DNA of 64,000 nucleotides from Indibacter alkaliphilus LW1. Its GTDB lineage: Bacteria > Bacteroidota > Bacteroidia > Cytophagales > Cyclobacteriaceae. The stretch covers positions 36,651 through 100,650 of the forward strand of contig NZ_ALWO02000006.1 of assembly GCF_000295935.2 (NCBI RefSeq), written 5' to 3'. The notes under the pieces are model-generated. The model was not told the DNA's origin. It was given only the letters and a program-made list of their open reading frames with translations, and did no database searches. This document shows positions 33,720 to 42,308 of this stretch, piece after piece; the stretch's first letter is position 1, and each line of letters begins with the position of its first letter. The translations under genes and the position numbers were made by a program.

Positions 33720-35609
33720 TCAGTCAATTCCTTCCAGTTCACTCAATTCCAGCCAACGCATTTCAAATTCCTCCAAAGCTTCATCAACTTCCTGAATCCT
33801 GACTGACCAAGATGTAAGCACTTCGTGGTCATCATGACCTTGAGTGATTTTTTCAACCAGATAATCCTTTTCCTTACCAAGAGCTGCCATTTGTTTATTG
33901 ATTTCCTCAAACTCTTTTTTATCCTTAAAAGTAGCCTTTAGCTTATCTTTCTGTGTCTCAGTTGTTACTACTTCCACCTTTTTCTCTTTGGCCAACGGCT
34001 GAATGAGATTTTTCTGCTCTTTCTCCCATTCTCTCAGGTCAGTATAATTTCCAGGGAAGTCCTTGATACTTCCTTGACCTTCAAAAACAAATAAATGCTC
34101 AACCAATCTGTCCATAAAATACCTGTCGTGGGAGACGATAATCAGACATCCTGGAAAGTTGTCCAAAAATTCTTCCAGCGTATTCAATGTGACAATATCC
34201 AGGTCATTGGTAGGCTCATCCAGGATGAGAAAGTTTGGGCTTTTGATCAGCACCATAAGCAATTGAAGCCTTCTCCTTTCTCCACCGCTCAATTTGGCAA
34301 TTGGCGTATGTTGCTGTTTTGGAGGAAAACCAAACTTATTTAAAAACTGTGCGACCGTGATGGTAGCCCCTCCTGCCACTGTGACGACTTCAGCAACCTC
34401 TTTGACAATATCAATCAGCCTCTTTTCTTCATCAAACCTGTCCTCTTCCTGCCGGTAGTATCCAATGGCCGTAGTTTGACCCATGGAAACTTTTCCAGAA
34501 TCAGGCGTCAATAAACCTGTAATAAGGTTGAGAAAAGTGGTTTTACCCGCCCCATTTGGACCTACAATACCAATTTTATCTCCCTTTTTGAAGGTGTAGC
34601 TGAAATCCCGAATAAGCTGTTTTCCATCATAAGATTTATTCAGCTTTTCAATTTCAATAATCTTATTTCCTAGCCTCTGAGAAGTAACAGAAAGTTCGAT
34701 TTCTCTTTCTTCTCTTTTCTGAAAAGCTTTTTCCTTGGTTTCTTCAAAAGCATCCACCCGGTATTTTGCTTTGGTACCTCTCGCTTTGGGTTGCCGGCGG
34801 ATCCAGTCCAATTCCTTTTTGTACAGACTTTTTGCTTTTTCCTGCTCAGTGGCTTCCACTTCTCTGCGCTCAGCTTTCTTTTCCAGAAAATACCCGTAAT
34901 TACCCTGATATCTGTACACATTTCCCTGATCAAGTTCTAGGATCTGATTGGTCACTTTTTCCAAAAAATACCGGTCATGGGTGACCATAAAAAGGGCTAA
35001 GTTTGCCTTGGACAAGTATTCCTCCAACCACTCAATGGTTTCGAGATCCAAATGGTTGGTAGGCTCATCCAATAGCAACAGATCAGGTTTTTCCAGAATA
35101 GCCTTAGCCAAAGCCACCCTTTTTCTCTGCCCACCGCTAAGATTCCCCACTTGCATTTCCGTATCATGAAGTCCTAACCTACCCAATACTTCTTTTATCT
35201 GATATTCATAATCCCAGGCTTGGAGCTGATCCATTTTTTCAAAGATCTTCTGCATTTCCGAAGCATTGTCAATTCCGTTCTCGGAATCAAGCATGGCTTT
35301 TTGATAAGCTTCAATGACTTTCAGGGTTTCATTTTCACTTCCGTCAAAAATGGTCTGAAAAATGGAGAGCGAACCAGAGAAGACCGGGTTTTGGTGTACA
35401 TAGGAGATTTTAACCTGCTGGTTGATGGCTATATCACCGGCATCTGCCACTTCTATACCCATGATGATTTTCATCAGGGTAGATTTGCCAGCTCCATTGA
35501 TCCCGACCAAGGCTACTTTTTCTCCTTGATTAATGCCAAAAGAAATATTTGTAAAAAGCCTTCTTTCTCCGAAGGACTTACTTAGATTGTCTACTGAAAG
35601 GTAATTCAT
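33720..35609 (-). CDS. ABC-F family ATPase (Uup-like)
   Basis: 629-residue soluble protein with two ABC ATPase domains and no membrane segments. First domain: Walker A GINGAGKST, signature LSGGQRKRVALAKA, Walker B LLLLDEPTNHLDLET. Second: GPNGAGKTT, LSGGERRRL, LILDEPTNDLDIVT. The inter-domain linker (about 245-300) is basic, and a C-terminal coiled coil (about 540-625) matches Uup. ABC-F proteins act on the ribosome or, for Uup, in DNA or ribosome maintenance. The ATG at 35609 lies 4 nt after a -7 element, so the mRNA is nearly leaderless. Confidence 0.92.
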   Translation of the reverse strand: MNYLSVDNLSKSFGERRLFTNISFGINQGEKVALVGINGAGKSTLMKIIMGIEVADAGDIAINQQVKISYVHQNPVFSGSLSIFQTIFDGSENETLKVIEAYQKAMLDSENGIDNASEMQKIFEKMDQLQAWDYEYQIKEVLGRLGLHDTEMQVGNLSGGQRKRVALAKAILEKPDLLLLDEPTNHLDLETIEWLEEYLSKANLALFMVTHDRYFLEKVTNQILELDQGNVYRYQGNYGYFLEKKAERREVEATEQEKAKSLYKKELDWIRRQPKARGTKAKYRVDAFEETKEKAFQKREEREIELSVTSQRLGNKIIEIEKLNKSYDGKQLIRDFSYTFKKGDKIGIVGPNGAGKTTFLNLITGLLTPDSGKVSMGQTTAIGYYRQEEDRFDEEKRLIDIVKEVAEVVTVAGGATITVAQFLNKFGFPPKQQHTPIAKLSGGERRRLQLLMVLIKSPNFLILDEPTNDLDIVTLNTLEEFLDNFPGCLIIVSHDRYFMDRLVEHLFVFEGQGSIKDFPGNYTDLREWEKEQKNLIQPLAKEKKVEVVTTETQKDKLKATFKDKKEFEEINKQMAALGKEKDYLVEKITQGHDDHEVLTSWSVRIQEVDEALEEFEMRWLELSELEGID

Positions 35610-35613
35610 GCCG

Positions 35614-35621
35614 CAAAGATA
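35614..35621 (-). promoter_or_regulatory. -7 element of the ABC-F gene
   Basis: TATCTTTG on the minus strand matches TAnnTTTG; the ATG begins 4 nt downstream (35609), implying a leaderless or near-leaderless mRNA. No clear TTG at -33. Confidence 0.5.
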
Positions 35622-35731
35622 TACCTTTATTTAGCCATTGGGAACCCCACAGCAGATATTGAAAAAAATATCCCAAGCTGAAAACCGGGATTTCTTACAA
35701 ATCAAATAGAATTTTGACGTATACTTTGAAA

Positions 35732-36049
35732 TTATTTTGACCCTAAAAGTACTTTGATTCCCTCTATAATCTGCTTTAGGCCTTCTTTAAAATGAAAAGC
35801 TGATTCATTAATGTTAGGCTCATACTCCTCTTTTTTTTCATTGTATAGCTTCTCTACTTTTTCTTTTCCTTTTTGATATTCTTTTTCTAAAGTAGTACGC
35901 TTTTCTTTAAGGTCCTTGATTTTCTTTTCAATTTCATCTTTTGCCTCACCTCCTGCTTCCTTACCTTTCTCGATTAATTCCTCTATTTTAGTACCGATTT
36001 CCTTAAGAATGGATTCAACTTCATCAAAGCCCGACTTTTTATTTGCCAT
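35732..36049 (-). CDS. Lys/Glu-rich coiled-coil small protein
   Basis: 105 residues, about half of them Lys or Glu, with continuous heptad-like helix from about residue 8 to 78 (for example IEELIEKGKEAGGEAKDEIE). No signal or membrane segment. It resembles cytoplasmic coiled-coil stress-type small proteins, but I cannot name a family. It is transcribed divergently from the 220-residue gene at 36083, with only 33 bp between start codons, so they probably share a control region. Confidence 0.65.
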   Translation of the reverse strand: MANKKSGFDEVESILKEIGTKIEELIEKGKEAGGEAKDEIEKKIKDLKEKRTTLEKEYQKGKEKVEKLYNEKKEEYEPNINESAFHFKEGLKQIIEGIKVLLGSK

Positions 36050-36082
36050 AGATATAATGATTTAATTTAAATTCATAAAAAT

Positions 36083-36745
36083 ATGATAAACAATATAGTA
36101 ACTAAGCTCCAAACTACCAGTAAATTAAAGTATAAATTGTTTGAAAACACGGCTCATTTATTCATAGAGCTGGAGCAAGTTTGTCTGCAAATAGCTGGTG
36201 AAATAAGCCAAAAAGACAAAAGTGAAAAAGCAATCCCTATCAAAGTGGAAAAAATTAATGACTATGAATTTAACTTTCGGGTAGGTGGAGATGTCCTGAT
36301 TTTCATCCTTCAAAGCAACATAGTCAAATTGTCAGATGACACCTACCTTGCCAAATCAAAGTACCTAAAAAGTGATGATAATCTGAAATACTTCGGGCAG
36401 ATTTTGATCTATAACTTCCTTAGTGACACCCTGACTTTTGGGCGATTGGACGACCTGGGATACCTTTTGGGGAGAGTGCTGCTCAATATGGAAAACAAGT
36501 TTTTTCTAGAAGGTGACCGCAAGGTGGTATTCAACTTTCCCGAACTCAAGGAAAATCCTGTCACTCCCGAAAAAATGCGGGCTTTGGTAGAACAGTTGAT
36601 TTTATCAGCTTTGGACAATGATCTGCTAGCTCCTGCATTTCAGGACATCATGGTGATCAATTACCATCAAAAATTGGAGCATACTTCAAGTATGGGGAAC
36701 CCCAAAAAGATCGGCTTTGATTTTTTTGCAAAAAATCGGGAGTAA
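36083..36745 (+). CDS. Conserved-looking hypothetical protein (220 aa)
   Basis: Soluble 220-residue protein without signal peptide or membrane segment. Mixed alpha/beta: a helical N-terminus (LFENTAHLFIELEQVCLQI), a beta-rich centre (YEFNFRVGGDVLIFILQSN) and a helical part around ENPVTPEKMRALVEQLIL. I do not recognise the family. Its stop codon abuts the stop of the ABC exporter gene with no spacing (36745/36746). Divergent from the coiled-coil gene. Confidence 0.7.
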   Translation: MINNIVTKLQTTSKLKYKLFENTAHLFIELEQVCLQIAGEISQKDKSEKAIPIKVEKINDYEFNFRVGGDVLIFILQSNIVKLSDDTYLAKSKYLKSDDNLKYFGQILIYNFLSDTLTFGRLDDLGYLLGRVLLNMENKFFLEGDRKVVFNFPELKENPVTPEKMRALVEQLILSALDNDLLAPAFQDIMVINYHQKLEHTSSMGNPKKIGFDFFAKNRE

Positions 36746-38539
36746 CTAGTCCTCTTCTACAGTCTCTGAAGTCTGGGTTTGTTTTTCATACAACTCGGCA
36801 TAAACACCTTTTTTCTCCAAGAGCACTTCATGCGTACCTTGTTCTACGAGCTTACCATCATCCAACACGATGATTTTATCTGCCAGTTTTGCGGAAGAAA
36901 CCCGGTGTGAAATAATGATAGAAGTTCTCTTGATCATAATTTCTTTCAGGGCATTCAGAATGGCATTTTCAGTTTTGGTATCAACAGCAGATAAGCAGTC
37001 GTCCAACAATAGAATACTGGGTTCTTTGGCGATTGCCCTCGCAATGGAAACACGTTGTTTTTGTCCCCCTGAAAGGGTGATCCCTCTTTCCCCAAGTCGG
37101 GTTTCAAAGCCATTTGGAAAGTCTATGATATTGGTATAGACATCGGCATCTTTTGCTGCTTTTTCTACCACACCTTCCGGTATAGTATCCAAGCCAAAAC
37201 CTATATTGTTGCCAATAGTATCGCTAAATAAAAAGACATCCTGAGGGACATAGCCTATTTGCTTCCTCAAAGCAGCAATATCGTATGCCTTTATATCCTT
37301 CCCGTCAATCAATATTTCTCCTGAATCAGGATCATACATCCTCATAAGAAGGTTTGCAATGGTTGATTTACCAGAACCAGTGGTACCAATGATTGCAAGT
37401 GATTCTCCTGAATTTATAGAAAAGCTAATCTGATCAAGTGCTTTGATTCCTGAATCAGGATACACAAAGCTTATATTTTTGACCTCAAGATCTCCTTTGA
37501 TGAAAGTATCCAAGCCTTCACTGCTGACTATTTCATTTTCCACATCTAAAAACTCGTTGATCCTTGCCTGAGAAGCGGCTGCTCTTTGAATGATACTTGT
37601 AACCCAACCTAAAGAGGTGACAGGCCAGGTAAGCATATTTACATACAAAATAAATTCTGCAATCACACCATACCCAATGGTCCCTTCTATCACCTGAATT
37701 CCGCCTATGTATACAGTAAGTATGGTACTGACACCTATCAATGCCAGGATCAGTGGAAAAAACAATGCCTGTACCATTGTCAGTCTGATCGACTTGTCTT
37801 TATAGTCCAAGCTAGCTTCCTTAAATTGCCTGGAGCTGTCTTCTTCTCTTACAAAAGCTTTAAGAACTCTAATTCCTGAAAAAGCCTCCTGAACAAAAGT
37901 GCTCAGACCTGAAAGGCTTCTTTGAATTTTTTCTGACCTTTCGTTGATCAGGTTATTTACAAAATAAATGCTGACAGAAAGCACAGGTAATGGCAACAAG
38001 GAATAAAGTGTCAGCTCCACATTAACACTGAGCATGTATCCGATGACCATTGGAAAAAGAATCAAAAGGTTCAGACCATACATGATGGCAGGACCCAAAT
38101 ACATCCTGACACGACTTACATCCTCTGTGATCCTTGCCATGAGGTCCCCTGTACTGTTCCTTCTGTAAAAGCTCAAAGGCAGGTTTTGATAGTGCTCAAA
38201 GATTTCATTTTTCATGTCATATTCTATCAATCGCGACATGATGATGATGGTCTGCCTGATAAGAAATAAGAAAAATCCTCTCAAAAGAGCCATGACGAGT
38301 ATGAGTACTCCAAAAATGAGTATGTACTTTAAAAATAAACTTCGGGCAAAAATGCCTATAGCCTCACCTTCAATTACTTGAAAATAAGAAAAACTTTCAA
38401 CCACATAATCTATGGCAATTCTGACCAACTGAGCAGGAATAATTACAAAAAAATTGGAAATGACAGTAAATATAATCCCCAAGAGAATATATCCCTTGTA
38501 TTTAAGCAGGTACTTATTGAGCCGTAATAGGGGTTTCAC
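36746..38539 (-). CDS. ABC exporter, fused permease-ATPase (MsbA/MdlB-like)
   Basis: 597 residues: six transmembrane helices (about 15-310) followed by one ABC ATPase domain with Walker A IGTTGSGKST, Q-loop region KQIGYVPQDVFLFSDT, signature LSGGQKQRVSIARA, Walker B ILLLDDCLSAVDT and switch His in SHRVSSA. Works as a homo- or heterodimer exporting lipids, peptides or drugs; the substrate is not evident. The Walker B region ends in Asp (LLDDC) where the catalytic base Glu normally stands (LLDEA), which is typical of the degenerate half of heterodimeric exporters, yet no partner gene is adjacent. Confidence 0.9.
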   Translation of the reverse strand: MKPLLRLNKYLLKYKGYILLGIIFTVISNFFVIIPAQLVRIAIDYVVESFSYFQVIEGEAIGIFARSLFLKYILIFGVLILVMALLRGFFLFLIRQTIIIMSRLIEYDMKNEIFEHYQNLPLSFYRRNSTGDLMARITEDVSRVRMYLGPAIMYGLNLLILFPMVIGYMLSVNVELTLYSLLPLPVLSVSIYFVNNLINERSEKIQRSLSGLSTFVQEAFSGIRVLKAFVREEDSSRQFKEASLDYKDKSIRLTMVQALFFPLILALIGVSTILTVYIGGIQVIEGTIGYGVIAEFILYVNMLTWPVTSLGWVTSIIQRAAASQARINEFLDVENEIVSSEGLDTFIKGDLEVKNISFVYPDSGIKALDQISFSINSGESLAIIGTTGSGKSTIANLLMRMYDPDSGEILIDGKDIKAYDIAALRKQIGYVPQDVFLFSDTIGNNIGFGLDTIPEGVVEKAAKDADVYTNIIDFPNGFETRLGERGITLSGGQKQRVSIARAIAKEPSILLLDDCLSAVDTKTENAILNALKEIMIKRTSIIISHRVSSAKLADKIIVLDDGKLVEQGTHEVLLEKKGVYAELYEKQTQTSETVEED

Positions 38540-38617
38540 AGAAGAAAAGTTTTTAAATCACTTGATAAGTTTTTTATTACTCTATTAATTGCATTAGCAA
38601 AGGCCAAACAAAATATA

Positions 38618-38625
38618 TAATTTTG
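38618..38625 (+). promoter_or_regulatory. -7 element of the leucine dehydrogenase gene
   Basis: TAATTTTG matches TAnnTTTG, 60 bp before the ATG. A TTAG at 38594-38597 with 20-bp spacing is the best -33 candidate. Confidence 0.5.
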
Positions 38626-38685
38626 CGGCACTGTCTTTCAATACAGTAATCCCAAATATAACACAATTAAAAATTCCAAGTTCAC

Positions 38686-39786
38686 ATGGTAGATTTAAAT
38701 ACTGAGGAAAAAGTGAGGGAAGGCTCCATTTATGGACAGATCACCTCACTTGGGCATGAGCAATTGGTCATATGTTATGACGAACCTACAGGGCTCAAGG
38801 CAATCATAGGAATTCACAATACAGTTCTTGGTCCAGCTTTGGGTGGAACCAGAATGTGGAATTACGCTTCTGAAGCAGAAGCAATTACCGACGTCCTCAG
38901 GCTTTCCAGAGGAATGACTTTCAAAGCTGCCATTTCCGGGTTGAACCTGGGCGGTGGTAAGGCTGTGATCATTGGAGACCCCAAATTAAAAAATGAAGCC
39001 TACCTCAGAAGGTTTGGAAGATTTATCAACAGCCTCGGAGGAAGATACATCACCGCGGAAGATGTAAACATGAAAACCAGTGATATGGAATATATCGCTA
39101 TGGAAACCAAGTATGTAACCGGACTTCCTGAGGTAAAAGGAGGAGGCGGAGATCCCTCCCCTGTCACTGCTTATGGTACTTATTTGGGAATGAAGGCAGC
39201 TGCAAAAAAAGCCTATGGATCTGATAGCCTTACGGGTAAAAAAGTAGCCGTACAGGGTATAGGTCAAGTAGGAAAATACCTCGTAGAGCACTTAGTGAAG
39301 GAAAGGGCTGAAGTTTTCATTACTGATATCTTTGAAGACAGACTGAAAGTAGTAGCCAAAGAAACTGGAGCTGTTGTAGTGGACCCCAGTGTCATATATG
39401 ATATTGATATGGACATTTACGCTCCATGTGCACTTGGAGCCACAGTCAATGATCAGACTATTGATAGATTAAAATGTCAGATCATCGCTGGAGCAGCCAA
39501 TAACCAACTTCAGGATGAGGAAAAGCATGGAAAAGCACTTCTGGAAAAAGGAATAGTTTATGCACCTGACTTCTTGATCAATGCAGGTGGCCTGATCAAT
39601 GTCTACGCGGAATATGTAGGAGGTTACAACAGAGAGTTGACTTACTTACACGCTGATAAAATCTATGACATTTGCTCAGCAATTCTTGACAAATCAGAAA
39701 AAGAGCAGATCCCTGCGCAAGAAGCAGCTATAGAAATGGCTTGGAACAGAATAGAATCCATGGGCAAGGTAAAATTGCCTTACTGA
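38686..39786 (+). CDS. Leucine dehydrogenase (Glu/Leu/Phe/Val dehydrogenase)
   Basis: NAD-dependent oxidative deamination of branched-chain amino acids to 2-oxo acids. The 366 residues carry the family's GGTRMW (53-58), catalytic lysines in GMTFKAA (Lys80) and GGGKAVIIGDP (Lys92), and the NAD-binding Rossmann motif GIGQVGKYL (about 186-194). Length and the GGTRMW motif fit leucine or phenylalanine/valine dehydrogenase rather than glutamate dehydrogenase. Monocistronic, with its own promoter and terminator. Confidence 0.92.
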   Translation: MVDLNTEEKVREGSIYGQITSLGHEQLVICYDEPTGLKAIIGIHNTVLGPALGGTRMWNYASEAEAITDVLRLSRGMTFKAAISGLNLGGGKAVIIGDPKLKNEAYLRRFGRFINSLGGRYITAEDVNMKTSDMEYIAMETKYVTGLPEVKGGGGDPSPVTAYGTYLGMKAAAKKAYGSDSLTGKKVAVQGIGQVGKYLVEHLVKERAEVFITDIFEDRLKVVAKETGAVVVDPSVIYDIDMDIYAPCALGATVNDQTIDRLKCQIIAGAANNQLQDEEKHGKALLEKGIVYAPDFLINAGGLINVYAEYVGGYNRELTYLHADKIYDICSAILDKSEKEQIPAQEAAIEMAWNRIESMGKVKLPY

Positions 39787-39797
39787 TAAAACCAAAC

Positions 39798-39852
39798 AAT
39801 CAAAAGACCACCTGAGGAGGAACTTTGTTCTGAGGCAGGTGGTTTTTGATTA
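39798..39852 (+). terminator. Terminator of the leucine dehydrogenase gene
   Basis: Stem AATCAAAAGACCACCTG (39798-39814) pairs with CAGGTGGTTTTTGATT (39836-39851) with one bulged base; loop of 21 nt. Long A/T-rich lower stem and T run. May act in both directions. Confidence 0.75.
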
Positions 39853-39927
39853 TCTTAAAGGAAAAGGTTATTTCAATTCCCTAATCCAATTCAATTTACT
39901 TTATATTTACGTTCTTTAATTTCGGGT

Positions 39928-41112
39928 ATGTTAAACAGAAGAATTCTCAGAGTCAAGGCTTTCCAAAACCTTTATGCTTACGAACAGTGTAAAGCATCCA
40001 ACTTCAATTTGGCAAAAGACCAAATCAAAGATGCATTTTTGCCGGACCTTAACAGCATGGAAGTTCAGGACAAAGGCTTGCTCAAAAAAGAAGCAGCGCT
40101 TGCCACCGAACTGTTTATCAAAAATCTTAATACAGATACTTTTGAAGCTGAGAAATTTAGCAATCCCAAAATCACTGTTGAGGCAAAAAAAGCCATCAAT
40201 GCTTTCCACCAAGCAAATAGGAAGGATTTTGAATTTTTGGCCAATAACATGGTAAGCTCAGCCGAAAGGCTTCCACAACTCTACCTCTATTCCATTCAGA
40301 TCCTTTTAGCTTTCAGAGACCATGTAGAAAAAGAATCTGAGAGAAAGAAAAAAATGTCTCAGGAAGCTGTTACATTGAATAAAAGTGATTTGAATCTCAG
40401 CAACAACAAAATCTTATTGAAAATCAAAGACTCCGAAACTTTCAATAACGCCATTACCAGAAACGGCGCCTACATTGATGAGCTTGAATTGGAAATCAAA
40501 GAGTGGTTCAGGGATTATGTGAGACCCTTGGATAGTTACAAATCTTATATCCAAATAACAGATCCAAGCCTGGAGGAAGATTTTGAGATCGCTGATGACA
40601 TACTCAAAAAGGTAATCTTCAAAATCGACGCGATTCTAAACTTTTTTTCTGAAAAAGACCTTAACTGGACAGAGAACAAATCTATCGTAAGGAGTTTGGC
40701 ATCTAAAGTACTTAAAAACATCAAGGAGCAATACTCAGAAGAGGAAGAACTGCTTCCGGAAATAGCCTTGAACTGGGAAGATGATAAGGAATTCTTCCAA
40801 AATATCTTTAACTTGACAGTCCAAAACGACGATCATAATAAAGATTTGATTGCAAAAAGAACTCAAAACTGGGATATAGAGCGGATAGCACAGACTGACA
40901 AAATCATCTTGTCTATGGCTATCACTGAAATGAAAAAATTCCCGAGTATCCCTGTAAAAGTGAGTATCAATGAATACATAGATATCTCCAAAACATACAG
41001 TACACCGAAAAGTAAGCAGTTTGTCAATGGTCTTTTGGATGTGCTGTCAAAGGAGTTAACTGAAAATGGTCAAATCCGTAAGAGTGGAAGAGGTCTTTTA
41101 GATAACAAATAA
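39928..41112 (+). CDS. nusB: Transcription antitermination factor NusB, long Bacteroidetes form
   Basis: RNA-binding factor that joins NusE and boxA RNA in rRNA antitermination. Only the ends match ordinary NusB: RRILRVKAFQNLYAYEQ (3-19) at the N-terminus and, from about residue 310, NWDIERIAQTDKIILSMAI, SINEYIDISKTYSTPKSKQFVNGLL. The roughly 200 residues between are a helical insertion, making it 394 residues against about 140 in E. coli. First gene of a run of six closely spaced genes. Confidence 0.9.
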   Translation: MLNRRILRVKAFQNLYAYEQCKASNFNLAKDQIKDAFLPDLNSMEVQDKGLLKKEAALATELFIKNLNTDTFEAEKFSNPKITVEAKKAINAFHQANRKDFEFLANNMVSSAERLPQLYLYSIQILLAFRDHVEKESERKKKMSQEAVTLNKSDLNLSNNKILLKIKDSETFNNAITRNGAYIDELELEIKEWFRDYVRPLDSYKSYIQITDPSLEEDFEIADDILKKVIFKIDAILNFFSEKDLNWTENKSIVRSLASKVLKNIKEQYSEEEELLPEIALNWEDDKEFFQNIFNLTVQNDDHNKDLIAKRTQNWDIERIAQTDKIILSMAITEMKKFPSIPVKVSINEYIDISKTYSTPKSKQFVNGLLDVLSKELTENGQIRKSGRGLLDNK

Positions 41113-41122
41113 AAATAAAGAA

Positions 41123-41425
41123 ATGAGCAAAAATTCTAATACATGGTTTGCCTTTATAGCCGGCGCTGGAATAGGTGCTGCTTTAGGCATTTTATTTGCA
41201 CCGGATACTGGTAAAAATACACGTGACAAACTCACTTACCAATTGTCCAGGTACAAAGAAGAGCTGGAGAGATTGATCAATGACTTGAAAGAAGGCAAAA
41301 ACCTACCCCAAAACGAAGCTAAATCAGAAGGACATAAAGTCATCTCTGATGCTAAAAACAAAGCAGAAAACTTATTGAGTGACGTCAATAAACTGATTGA
41401 ACAAATCAACAAAGAAGCTAATTAA
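41123..41425 (+). CDS. YtxH domain-containing protein
   Basis: 100 residues with one N-terminal membrane helix (FAFIAGAGIGAALGILFAPD, about 9-28) followed by the characteristic GKNTRDKL and a long charged amphipathic helix. YtxH-domain proteins are general small membrane-anchored proteins, often stress-linked, without a defined activity. It begins 10 bp after nusB and ends 11 bp before the DUF1573 gene. Confidence 0.85.
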   Translation: MSKNSNTWFAFIAGAGIGAALGILFAPDTGKNTRDKLTYQLSRYKEELERLINDLKEGKNLPQNEAKSEGHKVISDAKNKAENLLSDVNKLIEQINKEAN

Positions 41426-41436
41426 CCCTTATTATC

Positions 41437-41979
41437 ATGAAATACTTAAAATTCCCCGCATTAGCGCTTTCAATTGCGCTCTTTGCATTCGGTTGTGAAA
41501 CAAAAAGTGCAGACCAATCTGACAAAATCGCAGAATTGGAACAAAAATTGGCCAGACTGGAAGCAGCACAGCCGGCTACTCCATCAAATGTAGCCAACAG
41601 TCAGCCTGCTGATCCTTCTACTTTAGGCCAGTTTGGATTCAGTGAGATGGAGTTTGACTTTGGAACCATCGATGAAGGAAAGGTTGTGGAGCATATCTTC
41701 AAATTCACCAACGAGGGCCAAGCTCCTTTGGTAATTTCCAACATCACTGCATCTTGTGGATGTACAAGCCCTGACTGGACCAAAACCCCTGTAAAACCAG
41801 GTGAAGAAGGATATGTAAAAGTTGTATTCAACTCTACTGCAAAACCAGGTACGCAAGCACCAACAGTTACTATTCAGGCCAATACCAATCCTAATGTAAC
41901 CAGGTTGAGAATGAAAGGAAATGTTACACCAAGATCACAAGCAGGAGCTGCAAGTCAAGCTGGCCCGGTTAAGAGATAA
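41437..41979 (+). CDS. DUF1573 lipoprotein
   Basis: 180 residues: lipoprotein signal (LALSIALFAFGC, Cys20), a short coiled-coil segment (about 28-42, IAELEQKLARLEAAQ), a Pro/Ala-rich linker, and an immunoglobulin-like DUF1573 domain (about 68-165) with the typical FDFGTIDEGKVVEHIFKFTN and SCGCTSPDW. Surface or periplasmic anchoring is predicted; function unknown. Lies in the nusB-yajC operon, 3 bp before yajC. Confidence 0.88.
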   Translation: MKYLKFPALALSIALFAFGCETKSADQSDKIAELEQKLARLEAAQPATPSNVANSQPADPSTLGQFGFSEMEFDFGTIDEGKVVEHIFKFTNEGQAPLVISNITASCGCTSPDWTKTPVKPGEEGYVKVVFNSTAKPGTQAPTVTIQANTNPNVTRLRMKGNVTPRSQAGAASQAGPVKR

Positions 41980-41982
41980 TAT

Positions 41983-42300
41983 ATGAAACTTTGGATTTTA
42001 TTACAAGCTGAAGGAGCTGGAGGCGGGATAATGGGGCAAGTATTCCTATTTGGATCCATTATCCTGATCATGTACTTTTTCATGATCAGACCACAGCAGA
42101 AAAAACAAAAAGAAACAAAAAATTTCCTGGAAGCCATGAAAAAAGGAGATACTGTAGTGACCATCGGAGGGATTCACGGCAAAGTGAGCTCAATAGAGGG
42201 GGATACAGTAACTGTGGATTTGGACAAAGGATTAAAAATAAAAGTAGAAAAATCAGCCATATCGGCGGATTTCACCAAAAAAGCTACAGGAACTAAATAA
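41983..42300 (+). CDS. yajC: Preprotein translocase subunit YajC
   Basis: 105-residue accessory subunit of the SecDF-YajC complex. One membrane helix (about 16-36, GQVFLFGSIILIMYFFMIRP) followed by the diagnostic RPQQKKQKETKNF and a small cytoplasmic domain with DTVVTIGGIHGKVSS. The Pro-Gln-Gln-Lys-Lys motif right after the helix is the YajC hallmark. Three base pairs after the DUF1573 gene. Confidence 0.94.
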   Translation: MKLWILLQAEGAGGGIMGQVFLFGSIILIMYFFMIRPQQKKQKETKNFLEAMKKGDTVVTIGGIHGKVSSIEGDTVTVDLDKGLKIKVEKSAISADFTKKATGTK

Positions 42301-42308
42301 GATCCATT

